NCBI RefSeq assembly: GCF_004011835.1
Contig: NZ_RKLN01000003.1
Span: forward strand, 496,001 to 560,000
DNA length: 64,000 nucleotides
Reading direction: 5' to 3'
DNA from: Rhodococcus spongiicola
Lineage (GTDB): Bacteria > Actinomycetota > Actinomycetes > Mycobacteriales > Mycobacteriaceae
Shown: in pieces, positions 18,166 through 26,431 of the stretch
Position numbering within the stretch: position 1 is the first letter of the stretch
Layout: every line of letters begins with the position of its first letter
The notes under the pieces: generated by a model
What the model was told of the DNA's origin: nothing
Database searches by the model: none
The model's input: the letters and a program-made list of their open reading frames with translations, nothing else
Position numbers and translations under genes: made by a program

Positions 18166-18597
18166 CTAGGTCGACGGCTTGAACGGCCCGGCGTTACGCG
18201 GCCTGCGGTTGGACTGCTCACGCTTGGCAGCCTGCTGCTCCCGAATCCGCTTCTCCTCCTTGCGGACCTCGACGAGATTGGCCCGCTCGGCGACGAGCCA
18301 GTCCGGCTGGTCGGCCAGCAGGGCCTCGATCTCTGCGGTGGTGAGCGCTTCGGTGACGCCGCCACGGGAGAGACCGGAGATCGACACACCGAGCTTGGCG
18401 GCGACGACGTCCTTGGGGTGCGGACCTTCGCGACGCAGCGTGGCGAGCCACTCCGGCGGGTTGGTCTGCCATTCGTTCAGCTCGTCGCGCGAGACCACGC
18501 CGGCCTGGAACTCGGCAGGGGTGGCCTGGAGGTATACACCCAGCTTCTTGGCGGCGGTGGCCGGCTTCATCGTCTGGGGGCTCTTCTGCGACGTCAT
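18166..18597 (-). CDS. DUF5997 family protein
   Basis: A 143-residue cytoplasmic protein. The segment HPKDVVAAKLGVSISGLSRGGV has the spacing of a helix-turn-helix, preceded by a short helical domain, and the C-terminus is strongly basic (KEEKRIREQQAAKREQSNRR). This would fit nucleic-acid binding. The gene diverges from a LysR-type effector domain that lacks its own HTH, with 72 bases between start codons. One possibility is that this protein provides the DNA-binding half of a split regulator. This pairing is an inference. TACCCT lies six bases before the ATG, indicating a leaderless mRNA. Confidence 0.75.
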   Translation of the reverse strand: MTSQKSPQTMKPATAAKKLGVYLQATPAEFQAGVVSRDELNEWQTNPPEWLATLRREGPHPKDVVAAKLGVSISGLSRGGVTEALTTAEIEALLADQPDWLVAERANLVEVRKEEKRIREQQAAKREQSNRRPRNAGPFKPST

Positions 18598-18603
18598 GCG
18601 TCA

Positions 18604-18609
18604 AGGGTA
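18604..18609 (-). promoter_or_regulatory. -10 box TACCCT for the leaderless DUF5997 mRNA
   Basis: On the minus strand TACCCT ends six bases before the ATG at 18597, with no ribosome-binding site. Confidence 0.5.
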
Positions 18610-18657
18610 ACGAGCAGGCAGCACCCGGCGGCACCGGCGGCTCAGGGACCCGGCGGG

Positions 18658-18663
18658 TAGCCT
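18658..18663 (+). promoter_or_regulatory. -10 box TAGCCT for the leaderless LysR-like gene
   Basis: TAGCCT ends six bases before the GTG at 18670. There is no ribosome-binding site. The divergent DUF5997 promoter lies about 50 bases away. Confidence 0.5.
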
Positions 18664-18669
18664 GACCCG

Positions 18670-19434
18670 GTGACCGAGTCGACCGAAGCCCGACCGTTCC
18701 GGCTCGCGTACGTCCCCGGTGTCACGCCGGCGAAGTGGGTTCGCATCTGGGGCGAGCGGATGCCTGAGTCGCCGCTCGAACTGATCGCAGTCGACGCCGC
18801 CGACGCCGCGGCGGCCCTGCGGGGGGACCGCGCCGACGCCGCGCTCCTGCGCCTCCCGATCGAACGCGACGGTCTCAGCATGATCCCGCTTTATGCGGAA
18901 GTACCCGTCGTCGTCGTGCCCAAGGACCACGTGTTCACCGCCGCCGAGCAGATCACGCTCGCCGATCTCGCCGACGAACTTGTCCTCGACCCGCTCGACA
19001 CCCCACTGGTGTGGGACCAACTCCCGGGGCGCCCCGCGCTGGACCGCCCGGCCTCGACGGGCGACGCGATCGCGCTCGTCGCCGCGGGCGTCGGCGTCGT
19101 CGTTGTTCCGCAGTCACTCGCGCGCTTGCATCACCGCAAGGACCTCACGTACCGGCCCCTCGACGGAGCACCGGAGTCCCGCGTTGCTCTGTCGTGGGTG
19201 GAGGACCGGACGACGAACCTCGTTGACGAGTTCATCGGGATCGTCCGCGGCCGAACCGCAAACAGCTCGCGTGGCCGCAACCCGCACGAGACACCCAAGA
19301 GCAAGACATCGAAAAGCACTGAACCCGCGCCCCGCGAAAAGACTCAGGCCGCCAAGCCGAGGACACGAGACCGGCGCCGCGCTGCCGGCAAGTCGGGGTC
19401 GAAGCCGAGGACAGGCGGGCGCAGACGCCGCTGA
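18670..19434 (+). CDS. LysR-type substrate-binding domain without HTH
   Basis: A 254-residue protein. Residues 8-195 have the periplasmic-binding-like fold of LysR effector domains (FRLAYVPGVTPAKWVRIWGERMP at the start, PVVVVPKDHVFTAAEQITLADLADE, and GDAIALVAAGVGVVVVPQSLAR). The HTH that should precede it is absent: the GTG is only seven residues before the fold, and the upstream frame has no HTH. The last 60 residues are a Lys/Arg/Ser/Thr-rich low-complexity tail that could bind DNA non-specifically. No signal peptide is seen, so it is cytoplasmic. It may act with the divergent DUF5997 protein. Confidence 0.78.
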   Translation: MTESTEARPFRLAYVPGVTPAKWVRIWGERMPESPLELIAVDAADAAAALRGDRADAALLRLPIERDGLSMIPLYAEVPVVVVPKDHVFTAAEQITLADLADELVLDPLDTPLVWDQLPGRPALDRPASTGDAIALVAAGVGVVVVPQSLARLHHRKDLTYRPLDGAPESRVALSWVEDRTTNLVDEFIGIVRGRTANSSRGRNPHETPKSKTSKSTEPAPREKTQAAKPRTRDRRRAAGKSGSKPRTGGRRRR

Positions 19435-19456
19435 CCGCGGGACGGTGCTCGCCTGG

Positions 19457-20389
19457 TCAGCCCTCGACAGCGGCGACACCGGCCGGTGCCGCGCCGCGCA
19501 GCAACTGCACCAGCTTCCGGTACTCCTCGGCGCGCCCACTCGACGCCCGGAAGACCAAGCCGATCGTCCGGCCAGGGACCGGTTCGGCGAATCGTGCGGA
19601 AGCGAGATCACCGCGTCGGGTCTCGACCGGAACGGCCGAGTCGGGCACCAGTGTCACGCCCAATCCCCCTGCCACACACTGCACGACGGTCGCCAGCGAC
19701 GTCGCGCGGGTGTCCCCGGACAGCGGGTGCGCATCGACCGACCGGCACAGGTCCAAGGTTTGATCACGCAGGCAGTGACCCTCGTCGAGGAGCAGTAGGG
19801 GTAGTTCGTCGAGAACGTCGAGCGGTAGGTCGCCGCGGCCCGCGAGTGGGTGACCACTCGGCAGGACCAGCACGAAATCCTCCTTGTACAACGGGATCTC
19901 GATGAGTCCGGATGTCTCCGACGGCAGCGCCATGACGGCGACGTCGATCACACCGGCCCGCAGCGACTCGAGCAGGCGAGCGGTCTGGTCCTCGATCACC
20001 TGCGGCACCAGGGCTGGCATCTCCCGCCCGAGCGCGGAGAGCACTGCCGGCAGCACGTAGGGCGCGACGGTCGGGATCAATCCGATGCGCAGGGGGCCGA
20101 CGAGGGAATCGCCCACCCCGGCCGCGGCGGCGACGAAACCGTCCGCGGCATCGAGGATCAGCTTGGCCTGGGTGAGCAGCTGCTCGCCCGCGGCGGTCAC
20201 CAGCACACGCCGGGTGCTGCGCTCGATCAGCTGCACTCCGAGGCCGTTCTCGAGTGACGCGAGCGCCTGCGACAACGTGGGCTGACTCACATTCAAGCGT
20301 GATGCGGCCGTTCCGAAGTGGCGATACTCGGCCACCGCAACGAAGGCACGCAGCTGCGACAGTGTCGGTTGATAAGTCCCATCAGCCAT
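19457..20389 (-). CDS. oxyR: Peroxide sensor and regulator OxyR
   Basis: A 310-residue LysR regulator. The winged HTH is FGTAASRLNVSQPTLSQALASLE, and the effector domain contains GHCLRDQTLDLC, placing redox cysteines at 206 and 215 as in OxyR. Peroxide forms a disulfide between them and switches on detoxification genes. Divergence from ahpC-ahpD, the classical mycobacterial target, settles the assignment. The start at 20389 (MADGTYQPTLSQLRAF) fits the family N-terminus. TACACT lies seven bases upstream, so the mRNA is probably leaderless. Confidence 0.95.
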   Translation of the reverse strand: MADGTYQPTLSQLRAFVAVAEYRHFGTAASRLNVSQPTLSQALASLENGLGVQLIERSTRRVLVTAAGEQLLTQAKLILDAADGFVAAAAGVGDSLVGPLRIGLIPTVAPYVLPAVLSALGREMPALVPQVIEDQTARLLESLRAGVIDVAVMALPSETSGLIEIPLYKEDFVLVLPSGHPLAGRGDLPLDVLDELPLLLLDEGHCLRDQTLDLCRSVDAHPLSGDTRATSLATVVQCVAGGLGVTLVPDSAVPVETRRGDLASARFAEPVPGRTIGLVFRASSGRAEEYRKLVQLLRGAAPAGVAAVEG

Positions 20390-20420
20390 ACCTATCAGTG
20401 TAGTGCCACCTATCGATTTT
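20386..20420. promoter_or_regulatory. oxyR promoter and possible OxyR site
   Basis: On the minus strand TACACT (20397-20402) is seven bases before the oxyR ATG. The hexamer CCTATC occurs twice, at 20391-20396 and 20409-20414, 18 bases apart, flanking this -10. Such a repeat would let OxyR repress itself while activating ahpC. The repeat is seen, and the binding is inferred. Confidence 0.45.
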
Positions 20421-20585
20421 ACCTTTTGAGATGTTTCGGGCAGTATCGGATCCACCCGAACAGCGCAGGACGTGAAGCCGCGACGAATCCGGTTCGCAGA
20501 CCCGCTCTGGGTAGCGCGCAGCACTGAATCCACGGTGCGTGCCCGCGCATCAAGATGCATGAATCAAGTAGGAGGACGACGACAG

Positions 20586-21173
20586 ATGGCTCTGCTGACG
20601 ATCGGCGACCAGTTCCCGGCTTACAACCTGACCGCCGTGATCGGTGGCGACCTGTCCAAGGTCGACGCCAAGCAGCCCGACGACTACTTCACCCAGGTCA
20701 CCAGCGACGACTACGCCGGCAAGTGGCGCGTCATCTTCTTCTGGCCCAAGGACTTCACCTTCGTGTGCCCGACCGAGATTGCCGCGTTCGGCAAGCTGAA
20801 CGACGAGTTCGCCGATCGTGACACCCAGGTGCTCGGCGCCTCCGTCGACAACGAGTTCGTCCACTTCCAGTGGCGTGCCCAGCACGAGGACCTCAAGACC
20901 CTCCCCTTCCCGATGCTCTCGGACCTGGGGCGCGAGCTCGCCCAGGCCACCGGCGTCCTGAATGCCGACGGTGTCGCCGACCGCGCCACCTTCATCGTCG
21001 ACCCGAACAACGAGATCCAGTTCGTCTCGGTCACCGCCGGGTCCGTGGGCCGCAACGTCGACGAGGTGCTGCGTGTCCTCGATGCCCTGCAGTCCGACGA
21101 GCTGTGCGCCTGCAACTGGAAGAAGGGCGACCCGACGATCGACGCCGGCGCTCTCATGACCGAGGGCGTCTGA
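20586..21173 (+). CDS. ahpC: Alkyl hydroperoxide reductase peroxiredoxin AhpC
   Basis: A 195-residue two-Cys peroxiredoxin of the mycobacterial AhpC type. The peroxidatic Cys61 is in [14 protein letters not shown], and resolving cysteines 174 and 176 are in [10 protein letters not shown]. It reduces organic peroxides, H2O2 and peroxynitrite. AhpD, encoded 1 base downstream, is expected to regenerate it in place of a flavoprotein AhpF. The ATG at 20586 follows AGGAGGACGACGAC. An upstream in-frame ATG would add a non-conserved N-terminus. Controlled by OxyR from the divergent gene. Confidence 0.97.
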   Translation: MALLTIGDQFPAYNLTAVIGGDLSKVDAKQPDDYFTQVTSDDYAGKWRVIFFWPKDFTFVCPTEIAAFGKLNDEFADRDTQVLGASVDNEFVHFQWRAQHEDLKTLPFPMLSDLGRELAQATGVLNADGVADRATFIVDPNNEIQFVSVTAGSVGRNVDEVLRVLDALQSDELCACNWKKGDPTIDAGALMTEGV

Positions 21174-21174
21174 T

Positions 21175-21708
21175 ATGTCAGTCGAGAATCTCAAGAACTC
21201 GCTTCCCGAGTACGCCAAGGACCTCAAGCTCAACCTCGGCTCGCTCGCGCGCACGACCGAACTGAACGAGCAGCAACTGTGGGGCACCTTCCTCGCGTGC
21301 GCAGCCGCCACCAGGTCGGCTTCGGTGCTGCGGGAGATCGCCGAGGAGGCCGCCGATGTGCTGTCGGCCGAGGCGTACAACGCAGCCCTCGGTGCCGCAT
21401 CGATCATGGGCATGAACAACGTCGCCTACCGTGCCAAGGGCTTCCTCGGTGACGAGTTCGCCCAGGTGCGCATGGGTCTTCGTATGAACATCATCGGCAA
21501 CCCCGGTGTCGAGAAGGCCGACTTCGAGCTGTGGTCGTTGGCCGTGTCCACGATCAACGGCTGCCACGACTGCACCGCCGCGCACGACGCCGTCGTCCGC
21601 AAGGAGGGCTTCACCAAGGAGCAGGTCTGGGAGGCCGTGAAGGTCGCTGCCACCCTCCAGGGTGTCGCCCAGGCGCTGGTCGTGAACGATATCCTCGCGA
21701 CCGCCTGA
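21175..21708 (+). CDS. ahpD: Alkylhydroperoxidase AhpD
   Basis: A 177-residue AhpD with the CxxC pair Cys130/Cys133 in [11 protein letters not shown], including the conserved His137. It accepts electrons from a lipoamide system and reduces the AhpC disulfide. A one-base gap after ahpC shows an operon. Length and the all-helical pattern match the family. A GC-rich hairpin follows. Confidence 0.96.
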   Translation: MSVENLKNSLPEYAKDLKLNLGSLARTTELNEQQLWGTFLACAAATRSASVLREIAEEAADVLSAEAYNAALGAASIMGMNNVAYRAKGFLGDEFAQVRMGLRMNIIGNPGVEKADFELWSLAVSTINGCHDCTAAHDAVVRKEGFTKEQVWEAVKVAATLQGVAQALVVNDILATA

Positions 21709-21727
21709 CCTCTCCACGCGCATCGAG

Positions 21728-21770
21728 GTCCCCCGACATGGTCTTGCCATCTCGGGGGCCTTCGGTCGTT
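21728..21770 (+). terminator. Likely terminator after ahpD
   Basis: CCCCCGA (21730-21736) pairs with TCGGGGG (21752-21758) around a 15-base loop, followed by a moderately T-rich stretch (CCTTCGGTCGTTT). It lies about 20 bases after the ahpD stop. Confidence 0.6.
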
Positions 21771-21777
21771 TCAGCGA

Positions 21778-21783
21778 TAACCT
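21778..21783 (+). promoter_or_regulatory. -10 box TAACCT for leaderless phzF-like gene
   Basis: TAACCT ends seven bases before the ATG at 21791 and no ribosome-binding site is seen. Confidence 0.5.
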
Positions 21784-21790
21784 GGTCCGT

Positions 21791-22471
21791 ATGACCATCG
21801 ACGTCCATGTCGTTCGTGTGTTCACCGATTCCGATGGTAAGCACGGCAATCCGCTCGGAATAGTCGACGCGGCCGCCGTCGACGAGTCCGAACGTCAGGC
21901 GATCGCCAAGCGTCTCGGATTCAGCGAGACGGTATTCGTCGAAATGCCCGAGCCCGGCGCGCACACCGTCCGCGCACGCATATTCACCCCCATGTCCGAA
22001 CTCCCGTTCGCGGGGCACCCCACCGTGGGCCTGACCTGGTGGCTGGATCAGAACGGCTTCGCCGTCGAGGCCATCGAAGTACCGGCCGGCCGCGTCGAGA
22101 TCTGCATCCGGCACGGCGCGGCATGGGTTCGCACCCGACCCGAATGGGCTCCCGACTTCGCACTCCACCCGATGCAGCACGTCAACAATGTCAAACACGC
22201 ACGAGCGCAGGACTTCACCGACGGGCAGCACTACATTTGGGCATGGGAGGACGAACTCGAGGGACGGATCCGGTCACGAATGTTCGCGCCGAAACTCGGG
22301 ATTACCGAAGATGAGGCCACCGGATCGGCGGCAGTGCGGATCACTGCCCACCTGAGGCGGTCGCTGCTCATCAACCAGGGACGAGGCTCTCGGATCCACA
22401 CAAAGTTCGATGCCGACGGCTGGGTCGAGATCGGCGGACTGGTCCACGCGGAACACACGATCACCATCTGA
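21791..22471 (+). CDS. PhzF family isomerase-like protein (Rv2716-like)
   Basis: A 226-residue PhzF/diaminopimelate-epimerase-fold protein. The family start VHVVRVFTDSDGKHGNPLGIV, the FSETVFV segment, the MSELPFAGHPTVGLTWWL motif and the late EDEATGSAAVRI motif are all visible. PhzF itself isomerises a phenazine precursor, and most relatives have unknown substrates. The protein is somewhat shorter than typical PhzF (about 280), mainly in the middle. No phenazine genes are nearby, so a biosynthetic role should not be assumed. Confidence 0.85.
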   Translation: MTIDVHVVRVFTDSDGKHGNPLGIVDAAAVDESERQAIAKRLGFSETVFVEMPEPGAHTVRARIFTPMSELPFAGHPTVGLTWWLDQNGFAVEAIEVPAGRVEICIRHGAAWVRTRPEWAPDFALHPMQHVNNVKHARAQDFTDGQHYIWAWEDELEGRIRSRMFAPKLGITEDEATGSAAVRITAHLRRSLLINQGRGSRIHTKFDADGWVEIGGLVHAEHTITI

Positions 22472-22508
22472 TACTCGCCACAGTCGATTCAGGCATCAAG
22501 TCACTTCA

Positions 22509-23204
22509 TCACGGTCGGGGAAGGTCTGCGGCGGGGCCGTCCGGGCCGAGGAGTACCGCAATCTCATCGCTCATCCTGACGCCCGGAGCCAGCGGAAGAC
22601 GGTCACCGCTCCAGAATCGGCCCGGGTCGTACCAGTTGACCTTGCGTTCCGAAGTGAGTAGTCCCATCGCCTCGTAGGTCGACGCCACAACCTCGGCGCA
22701 ATAGACACTCTCGACACCGGCACCCTGCTGCGCTTCGCCGCGATCTCGGCTCCGACGCCAATTCGGCAACCGCCCGCCGACCCACCGCGACGCCAACCGC
22801 GCCGTGGACGGGAAGGGCGTGCCATCGAGCCGGGCGATGGTCCGCAGAAGCGCGTCCTCCTGCTCACGGGTGACAGGGCTCTCGAGCTGCCGCAGCCACG
22901 CGCGCTGGCCGTAACGCTTACCCCACACCTGGACGGCGGCGCGCAGGTCGTGCAGTTGGACGCCGCGCTGGAACCTGCCGCTCCACATGTCCGGGAGCGA
23001 ATGCCCTAGTTCGGCATGCCACATCAGCGGTGGCAGATCGTCGAGGGCGACGGACATCCCGACATGGTTCACGGGGCTGTTCGTGAGTGTCTGGATCGCA
23101 CGATCGGCCCCGGATTGCCCACGGAAGATCCAGATGTCTCCGGTGCGGGTTATATCCACCGCGTCATCCAGATCCACCTGAGATACGTGCTTCCGCCGAC
23201 TCAT
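22509..23204 (-). CDS. Permuted papain-like (NlpC/P60, YiiX type) protein
   Basis: A 231-residue protein. GDIWIFRG, then NHVGMSVAL with the candidate active His, and later VYCAEVVASTYEAMGL with the candidate nucleophilic Cys, give the His-before-Cys order of circularly permuted NlpC/P60 enzymes such as YiiX and LRAT relatives. These hydrolyse amide or ester bonds in lipids or peptides. There is no signal peptide or membrane segment, so it is probably cytoplasmic. It shares a 17-base bidirectional promoter region with the small membrane gene at 23222, suggesting joint expression. Confidence 0.7.
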   Translation of the reverse strand: MSRRKHVSQVDLDDAVDITRTGDIWIFRGQSGADRAIQTLTNSPVNHVGMSVALDDLPPLMWHAELGHSLPDMWSGRFQRGVQLHDLRAAVQVWGKRYGQRAWLRQLESPVTREQEDALLRTIARLDGTPFPSTARLASRWVGGRLPNWRRSRDRGEAQQGAGVESVYCAEVVASTYEAMGLLTSERKVNWYDPGRFWSGDRLPLAPGVRMSDEIAVLLGPDGPAADLPRP

Positions 23205-23221
23205 ACACCTAGCCTAAGGCG
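23205..23221. promoter_or_regulatory. Bidirectional leaderless promoter with overlapping -10 boxes
   Basis: The 17 bases between two divergent start codons contain TAGCCTA (23210-23216). It reads TAGCCT on the plus strand, six bases before the ATG at 23222, and TAGGCT on the minus strand, six bases before the ATG at 23204. Neither gene has a convincing ribosome-binding site. Confidence 0.6.
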
Positions 23222-23473
23222 ATGCGCTTGGACAGCAGACGCGTGTGGAAAGCCCTAGGTCTGGCCGGCGCCGTGGGCGTCGCCGCCGGTGGTGTCCTGG
23301 TGGTACGAGCCGACCGGCGGCGACGGGCCTACAGTGCCGACGAGGTCCGAGACCGGCTCCACGCCCGCTACGCGGAGGCGTCCGCTGCCGCCGACCGCGC
23401 CACAGTCGACCTTGTCGAGGTGAAACCACCCCTGCTGCAACGCGTGTCGCGCCGACTGCGCAGGCGCCGCTGA
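23222..23473 (+). CDS. Small single-span membrane protein, unknown
   Basis: An 83-residue protein with one membrane segment (ALGLAGAVGVAAGGVLVV, residues about 11-28) followed by a basic stop-transfer run RADRRRR and a cytoplasmic-type charged tail ending VSRRLRRRR. No family was recognised. It is supported as a gene by the leaderless -10 box at the right distance, by good codon use, and by the tight divergent pairing with the papain-like gene. It may anchor or assist that protein, which is speculative. Confidence 0.6.
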   Translation: MRLDSRRVWKALGLAGAVGVAAGGVLVVRADRRRRAYSADEVRDRLHARYAEASAAADRATVDLVEVKPPLLQRVSRRLRRRR

Positions 23474-23518
23474 GCCGGCTGTGCCGATGCCGCTGCGCCG
23501 GCGCTGGAGCCGTGGTGC

Positions 23519-24745
23519 TCAGCCCAGCGCCTTGGCCACTCCCGCTGCCATCTCGGCGATCTGATCGTCGGTCATTACGAACGACGGCGAGAACTGCATG
23601 GCGCCCTGCCCGGCGGCACGACCCGAGATCCCGACCTCCCGCAGCGCTTTCACGAACGACAGCGCCTCGGCGGGATCGGCCAATTGCACCGCCGCGACCG
23701 CGCCGAGTCCGCTACGCACCTCCGCGACCCGCGGGTGCGACACGAGCGGAGACAGATGTTCGTGCAGCGACGCTTCCAGCCGCTTCGACTCCGCGAGCAG
23801 GCCTTCCCGCTCGATGATGTCGAGATTGGCCATAGCAGCGGCCGCCGCCCCCGCGTGCCCGCCGTAGGTGTAGCCGTGCCTCCACCACACTCCGCCGCCG
23901 AAGAACGGCTCGGCGACGCGCGGCGCGACCAGGACCGCCCCCATCGGAACATATCCCGAGGTGAGTCCCTTCGCGGTGGTCACCATGTCGGGTTGAAGAT
24001 CGAAACGGGTGGACGCGAACCACGACCCGCCGATCCGACCGAACCCCGTCACGACCTCGTCGACGACGAACAGGATGCCGTGCTCGCGGCAGATATCCCG
24101 CACCTCGGTCAGGTAGCCCGCAGGAGGAAGAAAGACACCACCGGCACCGATGATCGGCTCACAGAAGAATGCGGCGATAGTGTCGGCGCCCTCACGCTCG
24201 ATCAGATCGAGCAGGTCCTTCGCGTCGTCCCACTGCACGGTGCGCGTGTCCTGCATCAGCTCGCCGTACCCCTCACGGTTGACCGGGATACCGGCAAGAG
24301 CGGTGCCTGCGACGTGCATGCCGTGGTACGCCTTCTGCCTGCCCACGATCAGCTTCTTCGACGGCAGCCCGACTTCGGTCCAGTACCGGCGGGCCAGCTT
24401 GGCAGCCGTGTCGACGGAGTCGGAGCCACCCGACGTGAAGAACACCTTCGAACCGGGCACCGGCGCGATCTCGGCCAACCGGTCGGCCAGCGCGCACGTG
24501 ACGTCGGAGGTGAAATCGCCGAAGTTCGAGAAGTGTGCCATTTTCGACAACTGCGCCGCGACGGCGTCGGCGATCTCGGTACGTCCGTGCCCGACGTTGG
24601 TGAACCACAGGCCGGCAGTCGCATCCAGATATCGAGCCCCGCGATCGTCCCAGATGTAAGCACCCTCACCCCGGGTCACGACGAACGCGCCGTCGCGCTG
24701 CACCGCTCCCATGTCCGCGAAACCGTGCCACAGTGCCGAAGTCAT
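23519..24745 (-). CDS. Class III omega-aminotransferase
   Basis: A 408-residue PLP enzyme. The phosphate-binding TSGGSDSVDTAAKLARRY, the aromatic YHGMHVAG, the PLP-ring Asp in VVDEVVTGFGR, and the Schiff-base Lys259 in TTAKGLTSGY are present. Relatives transfer the amino group of beta-alanine, GABA, putrescine or similar amines to pyruvate or oxoglutarate. The substrate is not readable. It lies 100 bases downstream of an MHS-family permease on the same strand, which suggests the pair imports and uses an amine or carboxylate. The ATG follows GAAGAAGGGA. Length is slightly short of the usual 430-450. Confidence 0.88.
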   Translation of the reverse strand: MTSALWHGFADMGAVQRDGAFVVTRGEGAYIWDDRGARYLDATAGLWFTNVGHGRTEIADAVAAQLSKMAHFSNFGDFTSDVTCALADRLAEIAPVPGSKVFFTSGGSDSVDTAAKLARRYWTEVGLPSKKLIVGRQKAYHGMHVAGTALAGIPVNREGYGELMQDTRTVQWDDAKDLLDLIEREGADTIAAFFCEPIIGAGGVFLPPAGYLTEVRDICREHGILFVVDEVVTGFGRIGGSWFASTRFDLQPDMVTTAKGLTSGYVPMGAVLVAPRVAEPFFGGGVWWRHGYTYGGHAGAAAAAMANLDIIEREGLLAESKRLEASLHEHLSPLVSHPRVAEVRSGLGAVAAVQLADPAEALSFVKALREVGISGRAAGQGAMQFSPSFVMTDDQIAEMAAGVAKALG

Positions 24746-24845
24746 CTTCGTCCCTTCTTCAAAACCACCGCAGGTTCAAAAAACCGCTGCAGGCGACTAT
24801 GCCACTGGATCACGAGTCACCGCTTTCCGGACTCCCCGACCGGCG

Positions 24846-26210
24846 CTACTTGTGGGCGAAGGCGGTCGGCCGTGCCTCGGTGTCCACACCTGGAATGCCG
24901 CGCCCGCGGATCGACGCTCCCGCTGTCTCGGTGACGAACAGCAGCGCTACGAGGCCGACGACGCAGGCAGCCATCATGTAGAACGCGGGCATCAGGGTGT
25001 TTCCCGTCCAGTCGATGAGGAAATCGTTGGCGGCGGGCGCCGTGCCGCCGAACAGCGATGTCGACACGTTGTACGCGATGGCGAACCCCGCGAACCGGAC
25101 GTGTGTGGGGAACATCGCAGGGAACGTGGCCGAGATGGTCGACAACTGCAGCAGATACAGGGTCCCCAGGATCCCGAACGCGACTATCGCCCACCCGAAG
25201 CCCTGGCGCATCAACAGGTACATCGGGATCGCGAACACGAACAGACCGATCAGAGATGTGAACCACAGTGGCTTTCGCCCCACCCGGTCCGACAGTCCGC
25301 CGGCGAACGGGATCATGGTCATCATGACCAGCTGACCGACGGTGAACAGCGTCAGGGACTCCGTCGACGTCAGACCGATCTGAGTCTCGAGGTATGTGGG
25401 CATGTAGCCGAGCAACGTGTAGTTGGTGATGTTGAGTGCGACCACCAGCCCGCTCAGCAGCAGAATCGGCTTCCAATACCGGGTGACGAGGTCCTTGAAC
25501 TCGGTGGTTGCCGCGTGCTCCAGGGCACCCTCTTCTTCGAGTTCCCGGAACACCGGCGTGTCTTCGAGTTTGGTCCGCAGGTACAGACCCACGAGGCCCA
25601 GCGGGCCGGCGATCAGGAACGGCAGTCTCCAACCCCACGTCTGCATGAACGCGTCCGTGGACGCCAGGTCGACTCCCAGCACCACGATCGCACCGAGCGC
25701 GTACCCGCCGAGGGTGCCGAACTCGAGAAAGCTCCCGTAGAAGCCGCGCTTGCGGTCCGGGGAGTATTCAGCCATGAAGGTGGCGGCCCCGCCGTACTCA
25801 CCGCCGGTCGAGAACCCCTGCACCATTCGCAACAGCACCAACAGGAAGGGCGCCCACCACCCGATGGTGTCGTATCCCGGCAGCAGGCCGATGGAGAAGG
25901 TCGCGCCCGCCATCAGGACGATCGTGAGGGCGAGCACTTGCCGGCGTCCCAGTCGGTCACCCAGCGGCCCCCACACCAGCCCGCCGAGCGGCCGGACCAA
26001 GAAGGACACCGCGAACACGAGCAGCGCGTACAGCGTGCCCGAACCGCCCTCCGTGGGGAAGAACGTCACGGAAATGTAGGACACGGTGAACGCGTATATG
26101 CCGTAGTCGAACCATTCGGTGGCGTTGCCCATCGCCGACGCCGCGACCGCCCGCCGCAAGACACCTGGTGGGACGGATTCCCTAGGGTCTGGCGGCCGCG
26201 CGGATGTCAT
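24846..26210 (-). CDS. MFS permease, metabolite:H+ symporter (ProP/ShiA) type
   Basis: A 454-residue, 12-span transporter. The MHS-family signature NATEWFDYGIYAF opens the first helix, GPLGDRLGRRQVL is the MFS loop 2-3 motif, and the loop QGFSTGGEYGGAATFMAEYSP is characteristic. Members import betaine, proline, citrate, shikimate or other carboxylates with protons. The ATG follows AAGGAGG. Probably co-transcribed with the downstream aminotransferase, pointing to a nitrogenous substrate. Confidence 0.9.
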   Translation of the reverse strand: MTSARPPDPRESVPPGVLRRAVAASAMGNATEWFDYGIYAFTVSYISVTFFPTEGGSGTLYALLVFAVSFLVRPLGGLVWGPLGDRLGRRQVLALTIVLMAGATFSIGLLPGYDTIGWWAPFLLVLLRMVQGFSTGGEYGGAATFMAEYSPDRKRGFYGSFLEFGTLGGYALGAIVVLGVDLASTDAFMQTWGWRLPFLIAGPLGLVGLYLRTKLEDTPVFRELEEEGALEHAATTEFKDLVTRYWKPILLLSGLVVALNITNYTLLGYMPTYLETQIGLTSTESLTLFTVGQLVMMTMIPFAGGLSDRVGRKPLWFTSLIGLFVFAIPMYLLMRQGFGWAIVAFGILGTLYLLQLSTISATFPAMFPTHVRFAGFAIAYNVSTSLFGGTAPAANDFLIDWTGNTLMPAFYMMAACVVGLVALLFVTETAGASIRGRGIPGVDTEARPTAFAHK

Positions 26211-26416
26211 GTTCGGCCTCCTTGGGGTTTCGCCGGGCCCCTCTCCGCCGCAGTCGGCGCCACGCGACCCCCGTCCATGACCAGGAATCGATTCGACCTC
26301 CCAACGAACCTACAGCGCTCCGCTCCAGTGCGTTGAACAAACTCCGCGACCAGCTGGTCATGAGCCGTCGAGGGCATCACTTGCAGCCGCATCGCAGCGC
26401 GACGAGCGGGTTTGGC

Positions 26417-26422
26417 TACCCT
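26417..26422 (+). promoter_or_regulatory. -10 box TACCCT before hrpA
   Basis: TACCCT ends nine bases before the hrpA ATG and no ribosome-binding site is visible, so the leader would be at most a few bases. The rest of 26211-26431 shows no gene. Confidence 0.4.
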
Positions 26423-26431
26423 GTTGCCAGC

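Noticed and set aside
20472-20585. Longer ahpC start 38 codons upstream
   Set aside because: AhpC proteins begin at [11 protein letters not shown], and the AGGAGG lies directly before that ATG.
23206-23218. IdeR half-site (TTAGGCTAGG on the minus strand)
   Set aside because: Nine of ten bases match one half of the IdeR consensus, but the other half does not match. The sequence is explained by the overlapping -10 boxes.
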